Positions 8,686 through 15,987 of a stretch of 64,000 nucleotides of DNA are shown here, piece after piece (positions within the stretch are counted from its first letter, which is position 1; every line of letters begins with the position of its first letter). The position numbers were made by a program, and so were the translations under genes. The DNA is from Dysgonomonas sp. HDW5A (GTDB taxonomy: Bacteria > Bacteroidota > Bacteroidia > Bacteroidales > Dysgonomonadaceae). A model generated the notes under the pieces. It was given only the letters and a program-made list of their open reading frames with translations, was not told the origin of the DNA and searched no databases. The DNA lies in assembly GCF_011299555.1 (NCBI RefSeq), contig NZ_CP049857.1, forward strand, positions 2,480,001 to 2,544,000. The letters are read 5' to 3'.

Positions 8686-10587
8686 TTATTTACCGACGAT
8701 CAGTTCAGTGCTGCGTTTGATGAAATTACTTAGACTTTCGCCCTTCAGCATATTGTTGGATAACAATGCCAGATCGACCAATTGTTTGATTACAGGATTT
8801 TCCGAAGCATATTTGCTTGCGGCCTCTGCATCTTTACCATCTACATCAGTAATAATTTGTTTTACCAATGGGTGGTTGGTGTTTATAACCATGGTGAAGT
8901 TGTCGGGCATTTCTCCGTAGAACGACATTCCTGTTTGCATGGCAGCCATTTCCTTCATACGACGAGTATACTCGTTTTGCGTAATTTGGATGGGTTGAAT
9001 GTTTTCTTTCAAAGCTTTGTAATCGAATGAAAATTCTACTTTTTCGATTTTTGGCAATTGAGATTTGAAAGTTTCGTTCAATTCCTCTTTTTGCTTATCA
9101 GTCAAATCAGCATCAGCAATATCTTCTTTCTTAATCAGATTATCAACGATGTCACTGTCAACACGAACAAAGCGGCTCTTCTCGAATTTGCTTTCTAACA
9201 TTCCTGCCAAATGCACATCCAATTGCCCGTCGAGTAGGAGAACATCATACCCATGATCTTTAGCGGCATTAATATATGAATACTGTTCGTCTTTGTTGTT
9301 TGTATACAGATATATCACTGTATCTTCTTTGTCGGTTTGGTTACCGGCTATCAAGGTTTTGTATTCTTCGAATGTGAATATTTTACCATCAGTATTCTTT
9401 AGTAAACAGAATTTTTGCGCACGGTCATAGAACTTTTCATCGGTAAGCATACCGTATTCAATGAATATTTTGAGGTTATCCCATTTTTCTTCAAACTGAG
9501 GGCGGTCATTCTTGAAAATATCTTCCAGACGATCTGCGACTTTTTTAGTGATATGCGAAGATATCTTCTTCACATTGTGATCACTTTGGAGATAGGACCT
9601 CGAAACATTCAGAGGGATGTCCGGCGAGTCGATAACGCCATGCATCAAAGTAAGGAATTCGGGAACGATACCTTCCACCGAGTCGGTAATAAATACCTGA
9701 TTAGAATATAATTGTATCTTGTTCTTGTTTGGGTCTACATTACTCTTCAATTTCGGGAAATAAAGAATACCCGTCAATTTAAAAGGATAATCTACATTCA
9801 GGTGTATCCAGAACAAGGGCTCATCCGTAAACGGATATAAATCCTGATAGAATTTTTTATAATCTTCGTCTTTCAGGTCTGCAGGTTTGCGTGTCCATAA
9901 AGGCGTAGTGTCATTAATGACATTATCTTCTTCGGTTTCTACCGATTTTCCATCTTTCCATTCAGTCTTCTTGCCGAATACAATTGGAATAGGTAGGAAG
10001 CGGCAATATTTCTTAAGTAATTTGTCTATTTCGCCTTGTTCAAGGAAATTTTTATTGTCATCATCTATATATAATATAATGTCGGTACCTCTATCGGTTT
10101 TGTCCGATTTGCTTAGCGTAAACTCAGGAGTACCATCGCAGCTCCATTTCACGGCTTCAGCACCTTCCTTGTGAGAAAGGGTTACAATCTCAACTTGTTT
10201 TGAAACCATGAAGGCAGAATAAAAACCTAATCCGAAGTGACCGATAATTGCATTCGCATCGTTTTTGTATTTATCCAAAAACTCATTCGCTGATGAAAGA
10301 GCAATCTGGTTGATGTATTTGTTTATCTCCTCCTCTGTCATACCTATACCGCGATCCGATATAGTTATTGTGCCTTTTTCTTTATCCAGTGACACTCTTA
10401 CCGAGATATCTCCCAGTTCACCTTTAAATTCACCCAGAGATGATAATGTTTTAAGCTTTTGTGTAGCATCTACAGCATTTGAAACTAATTCTCTTAAAAA
10501 AATTTCGTGATCGCTGTATAAGAATTTTTTAATAATGGGGAATATGTTGTCTGTAGTGACCCCAATATGTCCTTTTCTTTCTTCCAT
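8686..10587 (-). CDS. htpG: Molecular chaperone HtpG (Hsp90)
   Basis: The 633-aa cytosolic ATP-dependent chaperone has an N-terminal GHKL ATPase domain: FLRELVSNAVDATQKL holds the Glu and Asn of the nucleotide site, then ISDRGIGMTEEEI and GHFGLGFYSAFMV. The middle domain has the Arg-containing LNVSRSYLQ. A shorter C-terminal dimerisation part follows. It is a single gene with its own terminator. The upstream stretch has a directly repeated TGACA (minus strand TTTGACAAAATGACAG, about 10656-10671), which might be regulatory, but no known heat-shock operator was recognised. Confidence 0.97.
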   Translation of the reverse strand: MEERKGHIGVTTDNIFPIIKKFLYSDHEIFLRELVSNAVDATQKLKTLSSLGEFKGELGDISVRVSLDKEKGTITISDRGIGMTEEEINKYINQIALSSANEFLDKYKNDANAIIGHFGLGFYSAFMVSKQVEIVTLSHKEGAEAVKWSCDGTPEFTLSKSDKTDRGTDIILYIDDDNKNFLEQGEIDKLLKKYCRFLPIPIVFGKKTEWKDGKSVETEEDNVINDTTPLWTRKPADLKDEDYKKFYQDLYPFTDEPLFWIHLNVDYPFKLTGILYFPKLKSNVDPNKNKIQLYSNQVFITDSVEGIVPEFLTLMHGVIDSPDIPLNVSRSYLQSDHNVKKISSHITKKVADRLEDIFKNDRPQFEEKWDNLKIFIEYGMLTDEKFYDRAQKFCLLKNTDGKIFTFEEYKTLIAGNQTDKEDTVIYLYTNNKDEQYSYINAAKDHGYDVLLLDGQLDVHLAGMLESKFEKSRFVRVDSDIVDNLIKKEDIADADLTDKQKEELNETFKSQLPKIEKVEFSFDYKALKENIQPIQITQNEYTRRMKEMAAMQTGMSFYGEMPDNFTMVINTNHPLVKQIITDVDGKDAEAASKYASENPVIKQLVDLALLSNNMLKGESLSNFIKRSTELIVGK

Positions 10588-10836
10588 GATGTTATATTTT
10601 ATATTTTGTTGTAATTCTAAGGAACGTTAAACCAAAAAGGATGCCATCTTGTGAGGGACTGTCATTTTGTCAAATGTTTATGATTAATTTCTATTCGTTA
10701 AGTTTGTTCATAGATGAAGTTTATGTCTTATTTTTTCTGAAATTGGTTTATTGTGTCACTATTTATATGTTTGTAAATTAGATTTTTATGATTTTTTTTA
10801 AAGGTGATTAATTTTTGTTTAATTAAAAAAACATCA

Positions 10837-10872
10837 TTTTGTTTTCTTACGTCCGAAAAGATTGTATATTTG
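10837..10872 (+). promoter_or_regulatory. Promoter of ECF sigma factor gene
   Basis: TTTTG (10837-10841) and TATATTTG (10865-10872) fit the Bacteroidota housekeeping pattern with a 23-nt spacer, slightly long. It would start transcription near 10880 and so supports translation from ATG 10946, not from codons inside the promoter. Confidence 0.65.
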
Positions 10873-10945
10873 TGTTATAGGATTATCCGAATATTTTATG
10901 TATAATATAACGGTTGGTCTTTTTAACACTAGAAAACATACGGTT

Positions 10946-11479
10946 ATGAAAAATGAAGAAAACAACGCAAACGGCTTCGAAGGCAAATTAATTGCACTTC
11001 AAAACAATATGATGAACTTTGCTCTAACCCTTACAACAAATAGAGAAGAGGCTAAAGATTTACTACAAGAAACAACGCTTCGTGCATTAGATAATAAAGA
11101 GAAATATTACGAAAATGTAAATTTCAAAGGATGGGTGTTTACAATAATGCACAATATATTTGTAAATAATTATAGACGTATTGTTCGTACGCAAACAGTT
11201 GTAGATCAAACAGAAAATCTTTATCATCTTAATTTGCCGCAGGATTCTGGTTTTGATACACCCGAAGGAGCCTATACTATTGCTGAGATAACAAAATCTA
11301 TCAACAGTTTCTCGGATGAATATAAAGTTCCTTTCACAATGCATGTTTCGGGTTATAAGTATGAAGAAATAGCTCAAACCCTAACTTTACCTATCGGTAC
11401 TGTTAAGAGTCGTATTTTCTTTGCCCGTAAGAGATTGCAAGAAATGTTGAAGGATTATAAATTCCAAGACAGAGAATAA
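10946..11479 (+). CDS. ECF-type RNA polymerase sigma factor
   Basis: The 177-aa sigma-70 family protein has region 2 at about residues 20-85 (DLLQETTLRALDNKEKY, FKGWVFTIMHNIFVNNYRR) and the region 4 helix-turn-helix at about 120-170 (YKYEEIAQTLTLPIGTVKSRIFFARKRLQ). I chose ATG 10946 (MKNEENN) because the longer frame starts within the promoter. No anti-sigma gene is adjacent, which is common for orphan ECF factors in Bacteroidales. Its own promoter and a perfect terminator make it a single-gene unit. The regulon cannot be predicted from this window. Confidence 0.9.
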   Translation: MKNEENNANGFEGKLIALQNNMMNFALTLTTNREEAKDLLQETTLRALDNKEKYYENVNFKGWVFTIMHNIFVNNYRRIVRTQTVVDQTENLYHLNLPQDSGFDTPEGAYTIAEITKSINSFSDEYKVPFTMHVSGYKYEEIAQTLTLPIGTVKSRIFFARKRLQEMLKDYKFQDRE

Positions 11480-11526
11480 GATTTTACTCTGTTATTATTA
11501 GTATTACCTTTGTAAATAATATAATG

Positions 11527-11561
11527 AGAGTCACACTTGAGTAATCAATGTGACTCTTTTT
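11527..11561 (+). terminator. Terminator of ECF sigma factor gene
   Basis: A perfect 9-bp stem (AGAGTCACA 11527-11535, TGTGACTCT 11549-11557) is followed by TTTTT. Confidence 0.85.
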
Positions 11562-11587
11562 AATCAATAAATATCAGTTTATTTAAA

Positions 11588-11974
11588 ATGAAAAAAAGTA
11601 TTTTTTTAACCGTTTTGCTCTTTTTGTCCGTGGTTATGTTTGCTCAGGATAAAAATGATAATGCAAATAAAATAATTACTCTTACTGCCAAGTCATATGA
11701 GCAGGAAGTGTCAAAAGGGCTGGTTCTTGTCGATTATTGGGCTGTATGGTGTGGTCCGTGTCGCAAAATGGAGCCTGTCTTAAAACAAATTGCTGCCGAA
11801 ACTGATGTAAAGGTAGGGAAGTTAAATGTTGATGATTATAAAGCTTTCGTCAGAACTAAAAATGTGCCGACAATTCCCACGATGATAATTTATAAAGAGG
11901 GAAAAGAGGTGCAACGACTTGTAGGAGTGTATACCAAGGAAGAGATACTGAAAGTTCTCGACAATTATAAATGA
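11588..11974 (+). CDS. Periplasmic thioredoxin
   Basis: The 128-aa protein has a signal peptide (residues 1-19, ending VMFAQ) and a complete thioredoxin domain with WCGPC at 54-58 and the cis-Pro region VPTIPTMIIY. It is a secreted thiol reductant or oxidant. It could receive electrons from DsbD, encoded about 3 kb away, but that is inference. The gene lies just after the sigma-factor terminator and is closed by a very strong terminator. Confidence 0.92.
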   Translation: MKKSIFLTVLLFLSVVMFAQDKNDNANKIITLTAKSYEQEVSKGLVLVDYWAVWCGPCRKMEPVLKQIAAETDVKVGKLNVDDYKAFVRTKNVPTIPTMIIYKEGKEVQRLVGVYTKEEILKVLDNYK

Positions 11975-11981
11975 TATAAAT

Positions 11982-12023
11982 AAAAAGAACCGGGGATAAT
12001 TAATATTATCCCCGGTTCTTTTT
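11982..12023. terminator. Bidirectional terminator
   Basis: A perfect 19-bp stem (11982-12000 with 12005-12023, TAAT loop) begins AAAAAGAAC and ends GTTCTTTTT, so it can stop transcription from both sides: the thioredoxin gene and the convergent marR-like gene. Confidence 0.92.
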
Positions 12024-12101
12024 ATTATTTCTTGATTATTCTCTTACGTAGATCTGTCTTTGGCGTCTTTTTGCTCACTTAATGTCACGAAATGCTCGAT
12101 G

Positions 12102-12566
12102 TTACAAAGTTTCCTGTATATTATTAAATACAATCTTCAGCATTGAGCGTACTTGGTTAAGACCTTCCTGATCTATTCCTGCAAAAGCGTATTGCATGGT
12201 CTCATTGACAGCTTCATTGGCTTTCTCTTTGATGCTAGCTCCTTTTTCTGTCAAATATATTTGATTCGATCTCCGGTCTGCGGGTGTTGATCTGCGTTCT
12301 ACTAGCTCTAATTTAGTGAGATTGTCCACTAAACGAGTCATGCTGGGTTTGTCTTTGAACGTTGCATCACATAGTGTTTGTTGAGAAACACCATCCTGAC
12401 GCCATAAGAATGAAAGAACCGTCCATTGCTCCGGAGTGATATCCAAGCCGTGTTTCCGGAAATTACGGTACATTTTCCGATTAATAGCCATCGAGACCTT
12501 TCCGTTGATGATTGGGAAAATATACTCCAATTCTATTAATTCGCTATTTTCGTTCTCTTGATTCAT
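12102..12566 (-). CDS. MarR-family transcriptional regulator
   Basis: The 154-aa winged-helix protein has a recognition region at about residues 45-95 (ITPEQWTVLSFLWRQDGVSQ, then TFKDKPSMTRLVDNLTKLELVERRSTPADRR), with the typical beta-wing Asp-Arg. It would be a dimeric DNA-binding repressor or activator. It has its own promoter and is divergent from rpsF, so the two promoters share one intergenic region; regulation of the ribosomal operon is not implied. No ligand is known. Confidence 0.9.
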   Translation of the reverse strand: MNQENENSELIELEYIFPIINGKVSMAINRKMYRNFRKHGLDITPEQWTVLSFLWRQDGVSQQTLCDATFKDKPSMTRLVDNLTKLELVERRSTPADRRSNQIYLTEKGASIKEKANEAVNETMQYAFAGIDQEGLNQVRSMLKIVFNNIQETL

Positions 12567-12605
12567 ATCTTTTGTTTTTCCCTTAAATTATGTCCAGATG
12601 ATTCA

Positions 12606-12636
12606 CAAAGGTATAATATCTTTAGATTAGATGAAA
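12606..12636 (-). promoter_or_regulatory. Promoter of marR-like gene
   Basis: The minus strand reads TTTC-N19-TACCTTTG (-7 element at 12613-12606), one base off the Bacteroidota consensus, 40 nt before the start codon. Confidence 0.7.
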
Positions 12637-12651
12637 TATTTAACTCCATAT

Positions 12652-12682
12652 TTTGTTTTTAGAGCATATTATCTTACCTTTG
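12652..12682 (+). promoter_or_regulatory. Promoter of rpsF-rpsR-rplI
   Basis: TTTG (12652-12655), a 19-nt spacer and TACCTTTG (12675-12682) give an exact Bacteroidota promoter. The start codon is 46 nt beyond the -7 element. Confidence 0.85.
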
Positions 12683-12728
12683 CGGCTCGAAAAACTTTAT
12701 TGTTTAACAAGTTTATATTAAATTATTT

Positions 12729-13076
12729 ATGAATCATTACGAAACCGTTTTCATTTTGACTCCCGTTTTGTCTGATGTTCAGATGAAGGAAGCGGTAGAA
12801 AAATTCAAAGGCATTCTGACTGAGGAAGGTGCTACGATTGTTAGTGAGGAGAATTGGGGGCTAAAGAAATTAGCTTATCCTATTCAAAAAAAATCTACAG
12901 GATTTTACGCATTTGTTGAGTTTGATGCAGACCCATCGGTAATTGCTAAGTTGGAACTACAATTTCGTCGTGACGAAAAAGTTATTCGTTTCTTAACTTT
13001 CCGTCAGGACAAGTATGCTCATCAGTATGCTGAAAAAAGAAGAAATCTTAGATCAACAACTAAAAAAGAAAATTAA
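12729..13076 (+). CDS. rpsF: 30S ribosomal protein S6
   Basis: The 115-aa S6 sits in the 30S platform, paired with S18. It opens [18 protein letters not shown] and carries [22 protein letters not shown], both typical. It is first in the operon rpsF-rpsR-rplI, with only two bases between its stop and the rpsR ATG. An exact promoter lies upstream. Confidence 0.97.
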   Translation: MNHYETVFILTPVLSDVQMKEAVEKFKGILTEEGATIVSEENWGLKKLAYPIQKKSTGFYAFVEFDADPSVIAKLELQFRRDEKVIRFLTFRQDKYAHQYAEKRRNLRSTTKKEN

Positions 13077-13078
13077 TC

Positions 13079-13345
13079 ATGGCACAACAATCAGAAATCA
13101 GATATTTGACTCCCCCTTCAGTGGATGTGAAGAAGAAAAAATATTGCCGTTTCAAAAAGAATGGTATCAAGTATATCGATTACAAAGATCCAGAATTCTT
13201 GAAAAAATTCTTAAATGAACAAGGTAAAATTTTGCCTCGTCGTATTACTGGAACATCGTTGAAGTTTCAACGTCGTATAGCGCAAGCTGTTAAGAGATCT
13301 CGTCACTTAGCATTGCTTCCTTACGTTACTGATATGATGAAATAA
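13079..13345 (+). CDS. rpsR: 30S ribosomal protein S18
   Basis: The 88-aa S18 has the usual [21 protein letters not shown] and [32 protein letters not shown] segments. It binds the 16S central domain with S6. It lies between rpsF and rplI; the 22-nt gap to rplI contains AAAAAAAGGAGGAAAA, an unusually perfect Shine-Dalgarno sequence for this phylum. Confidence 0.97.
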   Translation: MAQQSEIRYLTPPSVDVKKKKYCRFKKNGIKYIDYKDPEFLKKFLNEQGKILPRRITGTSLKFQRRIAQAVKRSRHLALLPYVTDMMK

Positions 13346-13367
13346 TTAAAAAAAGGAGGAAAAAGAT

Positions 13368-13811
13368 ATGCAAGTTATATTAAAAGAAGACGTTGCCAAT
13401 CTTGGTTACAAAGACGATGTAATAACTGTAAAAGATGGTTATGGACGTAACTACCTTTTGCCACAGGGGAAAGCTGTGATCGCTACAGGATCTGCTAAAA
13501 AGATGTTGGCTGAAAACTTGAAACAACGTGCTCATAAATTAGAGAAAATCAAACAAGATGCGCAAGACCTTGCTGCTAAACTTGAAGGCGTTACTCTATC
13601 TATCGGTGCAAAAACAAGTTCTACAGGAACAATCTTCGGATCTGTTACTAATATCCAAATAGCAGAAGCTTTGGAGAAAAAAGGTTATAGTGTTGATCGT
13701 AAGGTAATCATTATTAAGGAAGCTGTAAAAGAAGTTGGTTCTTATAAAGCTCTACTTAAACTTCACAAAGAAGTGTCAGTAGAAATTCCTTTCGAAGTAG
13801 TTTCGGAATAA
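13368..13811 (+). CDS. rplI: 50S ribosomal protein L9
   Basis: The 147-aa L9 binds 23S rRNA domain V. The N-terminal domain [17 protein letters not shown] with [14 protein letters not shown] is canonical, and the C-terminal domain [17 protein letters not shown] follows the connecting helix. It is the last gene of the operon and is closed by a GC-rich hairpin. An AGGAGG motif lies 10 nt before its ATG. Confidence 0.97.
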   Translation: MQVILKEDVANLGYKDDVITVKDGYGRNYLLPQGKAVIATGSAKKMLAENLKQRAHKLEKIKQDAQDLAAKLEGVTLSIGAKTSSTGTIFGSVTNIQIAEALEKKGYSVDRKVIIIKEAVKEVGSYKALLKLHKEVSVEIPFEVVSE

Positions 13812-13830
13812 GGACCTTTTATATAAAATA

Positions 13831-13865
13831 AAAATGGGCTGCTCTTTGAAAGGGCAGCCCATTTT
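13831..13865. terminator. Bidirectional terminator after rplI
   Basis: The stem AAAATGGGCTGC (13831-13842) pairs with GCAGCCCATTTT (13854-13865). It serves rplI and the convergent surface-protein operon, whose stop codon is 22 nt away. Confidence 0.88.
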
Positions 13866-13886
13866 GTATTATTAAATAGTGTGTGT

Positions 13887-14663
13887 TTATTGAATAAATT
13901 CGAGAATCAAAGAACATTGATCTACCATATTTGCATTACTGGCACTGGTTTCGTTAGTGCGTACTGTAATATTGTTTCCAGCCGTAAAAGTTAGAATAGA
14001 TACAAACGTGGGGCTTATTCCCCAATTGTTGCTGTATCCCACAATACTTCCGTTCCATACCGAAGTCCCATTTACATATATATGCGGAGCAACCAGGTAA
14101 GGATTGTTACCTACTCTGTTTGTTCCCCAGTGTCCGGTTATAGTAACCCTGTATCTTCCCGAGTACGGAACCTGAATAGTCCCCGTACTGCTATTTGCGC
14201 TTCCTTGTAAAGCATTTGAGATTACACTTGTGGTGAAGTTGGTTAATTGGCGAATTGTGGTCGATGTCTGATATGTTATAGGCCAGCTACCGTTGAGTAT
14301 GGCAAACCATGATCCTATAACCGATCCCCATGTACCTACTCCGTTTGCGTCCGACACGAGCATTTTACCTACTCCCTCTGTAGTGTCTGCTATTCTTATT
14401 GCTCCTCCTGCCGATTGGCTGATAATATCCAGCTTCGTTGTAGGGGCTATGGTTCCTATACCTACATTTCCCTGATGTGTTATAACTATATCGTCTGCAG
14501 CCTGAGCTGTTGAGATATTGCCTGTTGGAGGGTTTGTAGTTGCAGGAGTCGAAGCACCGTCTATGTGAAGTAGTGTTTTAGGATTTTCGGTGTTGATTCC
14601 TATTTGAGCCATGCATATATTGCATATCAATAGTGAAATGTATGTAAGGATTATTTTATTCAT
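13887..14663 (-). CDS. Secreted fibre-like surface protein, paralogue B
   Basis: The 258-aa protein has a signal peptide (1-19, ending ICMAQ). The N-terminal part carries repeats of the Bacteroidota adhesin/tail-fibre type: IGINTENPKTLLHID (about 21-35) and VGIGTIAPTTKLDI (about 67-80), followed by IRIADTTEGVGKMLVSD. The C-terminal 130 residues, rich in Ser, Thr, Asn and aromatics (VPYSGRYRVTITGHW), look like a beta-sandwich of C1q/TNF style. It is a paralogue of the upstream gene, 6 nt away, and must be co-transcribed with it. Function unknown; a surface adhesin is plausible. Confidence 0.7.
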   Translation of the reverse strand: MNKIILTYISLLICNICMAQIGINTENPKTLLHIDGASTPATTNPPTGNISTAQAADDIVITHQGNVGIGTIAPTTKLDIISQSAGGAIRIADTTEGVGKMLVSDANGVGTWGSVIGSWFAILNGSWPITYQTSTTIRQLTNFTTSVISNALQGSANSSTGTIQVPYSGRYRVTITGHWGTNRVGNNPYLVAPHIYVNGTSVWNGSIVGYSNNWGISPTFVSILTFTAGNNITVRTNETSASNANMVDQCSLILEFIQ

Positions 14664-14669
14664 GATTTT

Positions 14670-15413
14670 TTATTTTACAAATTCTACAAAGAGAGTTAGA
14701 TTTGATACCGCATTTGCATAACCTACCGAATTTTCTATACTGTAAACATCTAATACATCGTTTTGAGACAAGTATGCAAATGAGTAGTAGCTGACGTAAG
14801 GCGATGATGATATTTGCGTGTGTCCCAGTGAATGCGGTCCCCAAATGCTGCTGGTGTTTTTTCTGACAGCATAGTATCCGGCTATAAAATATCCGCTGGC
14901 TCTGTTCATTAGTGATGTGCCAAATAGGGTGAGTCTGTAAGCGCCTGTGTAGGGTATTGTTATGCTGCCGTTGGCGATGTTGATACTGCCCACACCGGGT
15001 TTGGATATGGTTCCACCCGTGAAGTTGATTTTTCGTGAGGCTGTTGTTGTCGTGTAAGGTAGATTTCCTCCTGTGAGCGAAGCATTCCAACTGCCTATTA
15101 TATTTACCCAGGTAACTGTACCGGTTGAGCTGCTGGTGAGCACTTTTGTAACGCCTTCACTTGTATCTGCTATTCGGATTGCTCCCGGAGTTGAACTTAT
15201 TATCTCCAGCTTTTTTTGCGGATTTATAGTTCCCACCCCTGTGTTGCCATAATTGTTTACAACAACATCGTCGCTAATATTGAGGCTGCCGTTTGTATCT
15301 CCACGGCTATCAATGTGCAGCAATCCCTGCGGGGATTGTGTGTTTATTCCCACTTGAGCTTGCATTAGCCCAATGAAGAATAATCCCATTATCAGTAAAA
15401 CGATTTTTTTCAT
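14670..15413 (-). CDS. Secreted fibre-like surface protein, paralogue A
   Basis: The 247-aa protein is counted from ATG 15413 (MKKIVLLIMGLFFIGLMQAQ, signal peptide). It has VGINTQSPQGLLHID and VGVGTINPQKKLEI repeats, then IRIADTSEGVTKVLTSSSTG, and a C-terminal domain with IPYTGAYRLTLFG that matches paralogue B in layout. The reading frame stays open without stops upstream of the ATG to about position 15745. A terminator hairpin ends about 40 nt before the ATG, and a (TC)8 tract sits about 300 nt before it. These suggest control at the leader. Function unknown. Confidence 0.7.
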   Translation of the reverse strand: MKKIVLLIMGLFFIGLMQAQVGINTQSPQGLLHIDSRGDTNGSLNISDDVVVNNYGNTGVGTINPQKKLEIISSTPGAIRIADTSEGVTKVLTSSSTGTVTWVNIIGSWNASLTGGNLPYTTTTASRKINFTGGTISKPGVGSINIANGSITIPYTGAYRLTLFGTSLMNRASGYFIAGYYAVRKNTSSIWGPHSLGHTQISSSPYVSYYSFAYLSQNDVLDVYSIENSVGYANAVSNLTLFVEFVK

Positions 15414-15451
15414 TGTTATTATTATATATTTAGTGTGATTTAAAAACAAAA

Positions 15452-15484
15452 GGCAGTAGCATGTAATCGCTACATACCACTGCC
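15452..15484 (-). terminator. Terminator/attenuator before surface-protein gene A
   Basis: On the minus strand GGCAGTGGTATG pairs with CATGCTACTGCC (12 bp, two G-U pairs, 9-nt loop) and is followed by TTTTGTTTTTAAA. It ends 39 nt before the ATG at 15413. Its place inside a leader points to attenuation. Confidence 0.7.
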
Positions 15485-15709
15485 GGACATAGTTGTACCC
15501 TGGGTAAACATCATCATCTTCTTCTTGCTGATTTTGAACGACAACAAAAAACAAATCAGTTACATGAAGGTGTGTACCGAAACAACTATTGATATATTTA
15601 TTGGGGAAATATTCGTAATGCGGTAAGCTTGTGTGCTTATGACGCGCAAACAAAAAAAGACGGAAGAGTCCGCCTAAAATACTTTCATTACTAACCTGCT
15701 TGTTGTTAG

Positions 15710-15817
15710 TTAGTCTCTCTCTCTCTCTCTTTCTAATATTTCAACGCATATATCCAAACCTAAATAGTTAAAATTTAGATCCTTGTAGACTGGTATGTTT
15801 GTTAAATTAGATGCCAT
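15710..15817 (-). CDS. Small leader ORF, 35 aa, ends in repeat tract
   Basis: ATG 15817 opens a 35-codon frame (MASNLTNIPVYKDLN..., ending EILERERERD) that stops at TAA 15712-15710, just after the dinucleotide tract. The alternating Glu-Arg tail is simply the translation of AG repeats. With one repeat unit fewer (or two more) the frame would run without a stop into the downstream secreted-protein gene. It lies about 30 nt after the predicted promoter, so it is the first ORF on the transcript. It may be a leader peptide, the N-terminus of a phase-variable fusion, or not translated. Confidence 0.35.
   Translation of the reverse strand: MASNLTNIPVYKDLNFNYLGLDICVEILERERERD
15714..15730. repeat. 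(TC)8 dinucleotide microsatellite
   Basis: Eight TC units plus a final T occur on the plus strand, read as AG on the transcribed strand. It is the longest simple dinucleotide run noticed in the window and a typical substrate for replication slippage. Confidence 0.9.
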
Positions 15818-15846
15818 TGTTTTTGTAAACAGTTATTTTACAGATG

Positions 15847-15875
15847 CAAATATAGAAAATATTTTTAGAATCAAA
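15847..15875 (-). promoter_or_regulatory. Promoter of surface-protein operon leader
   Basis: The minus strand reads TTTG (15875-15872), a 17-nt spacer, then TATATTTG (15854-15847), matching TAnnTTTG. It is divergent from the tyrS promoter about 100 bp away. Confidence 0.65.
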
Positions 15876-15956
15876 ATCCTTTTATAAACATTGTAGCTGT
15901 ATGTGGGTTGTTTTTGTTTTATCAGCACATACTTTTTTAGAATCAAAAAGAAGTCG

Positions 15957-15964
15957 TACTTTTG
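15957..15964 (+). promoter_or_regulatory. Promoter -7 element of tyrS
   Basis: TACTTTTG matches TAnnTTTG, 23 nt before the tyrS ATG. The -33 partner is not clear. Confidence 0.6.
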
Positions 15965-15987
15965 TGAAAAACAATAAATATATATAG

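Larger units (their letters stand above)
15414..15841 (-). other. Long structured 5' leader of the surface-protein operon
   Basis: Transcription from the promoter at 15875-15847 would give a leader of about 430 nt. In order of transcription it holds a 35-codon ORF (15817-15710), an (AG)8 tract at the end of that ORF, about 220 nt of sequence open in the frame of the downstream gene, and a 12-bp terminator hairpin (15484-15452). No alternative promoter fits in the 25 nt between terminator and gene, so expression must pass the hairpin. Confidence 0.55.

Noticed and set aside
10862-10945. 28-residue N-terminal extension of the ECF sigma factor
   Set aside because: The region is the promoter (TATATTTG at 10865-10872), so it is probably not transcribed.
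14656-15090. 144-codon frame overlapping surface-protein gene A
   Set aside because: Alternate frame of the same strand; His/Gln-rich low-complexity translation, no signal peptide.
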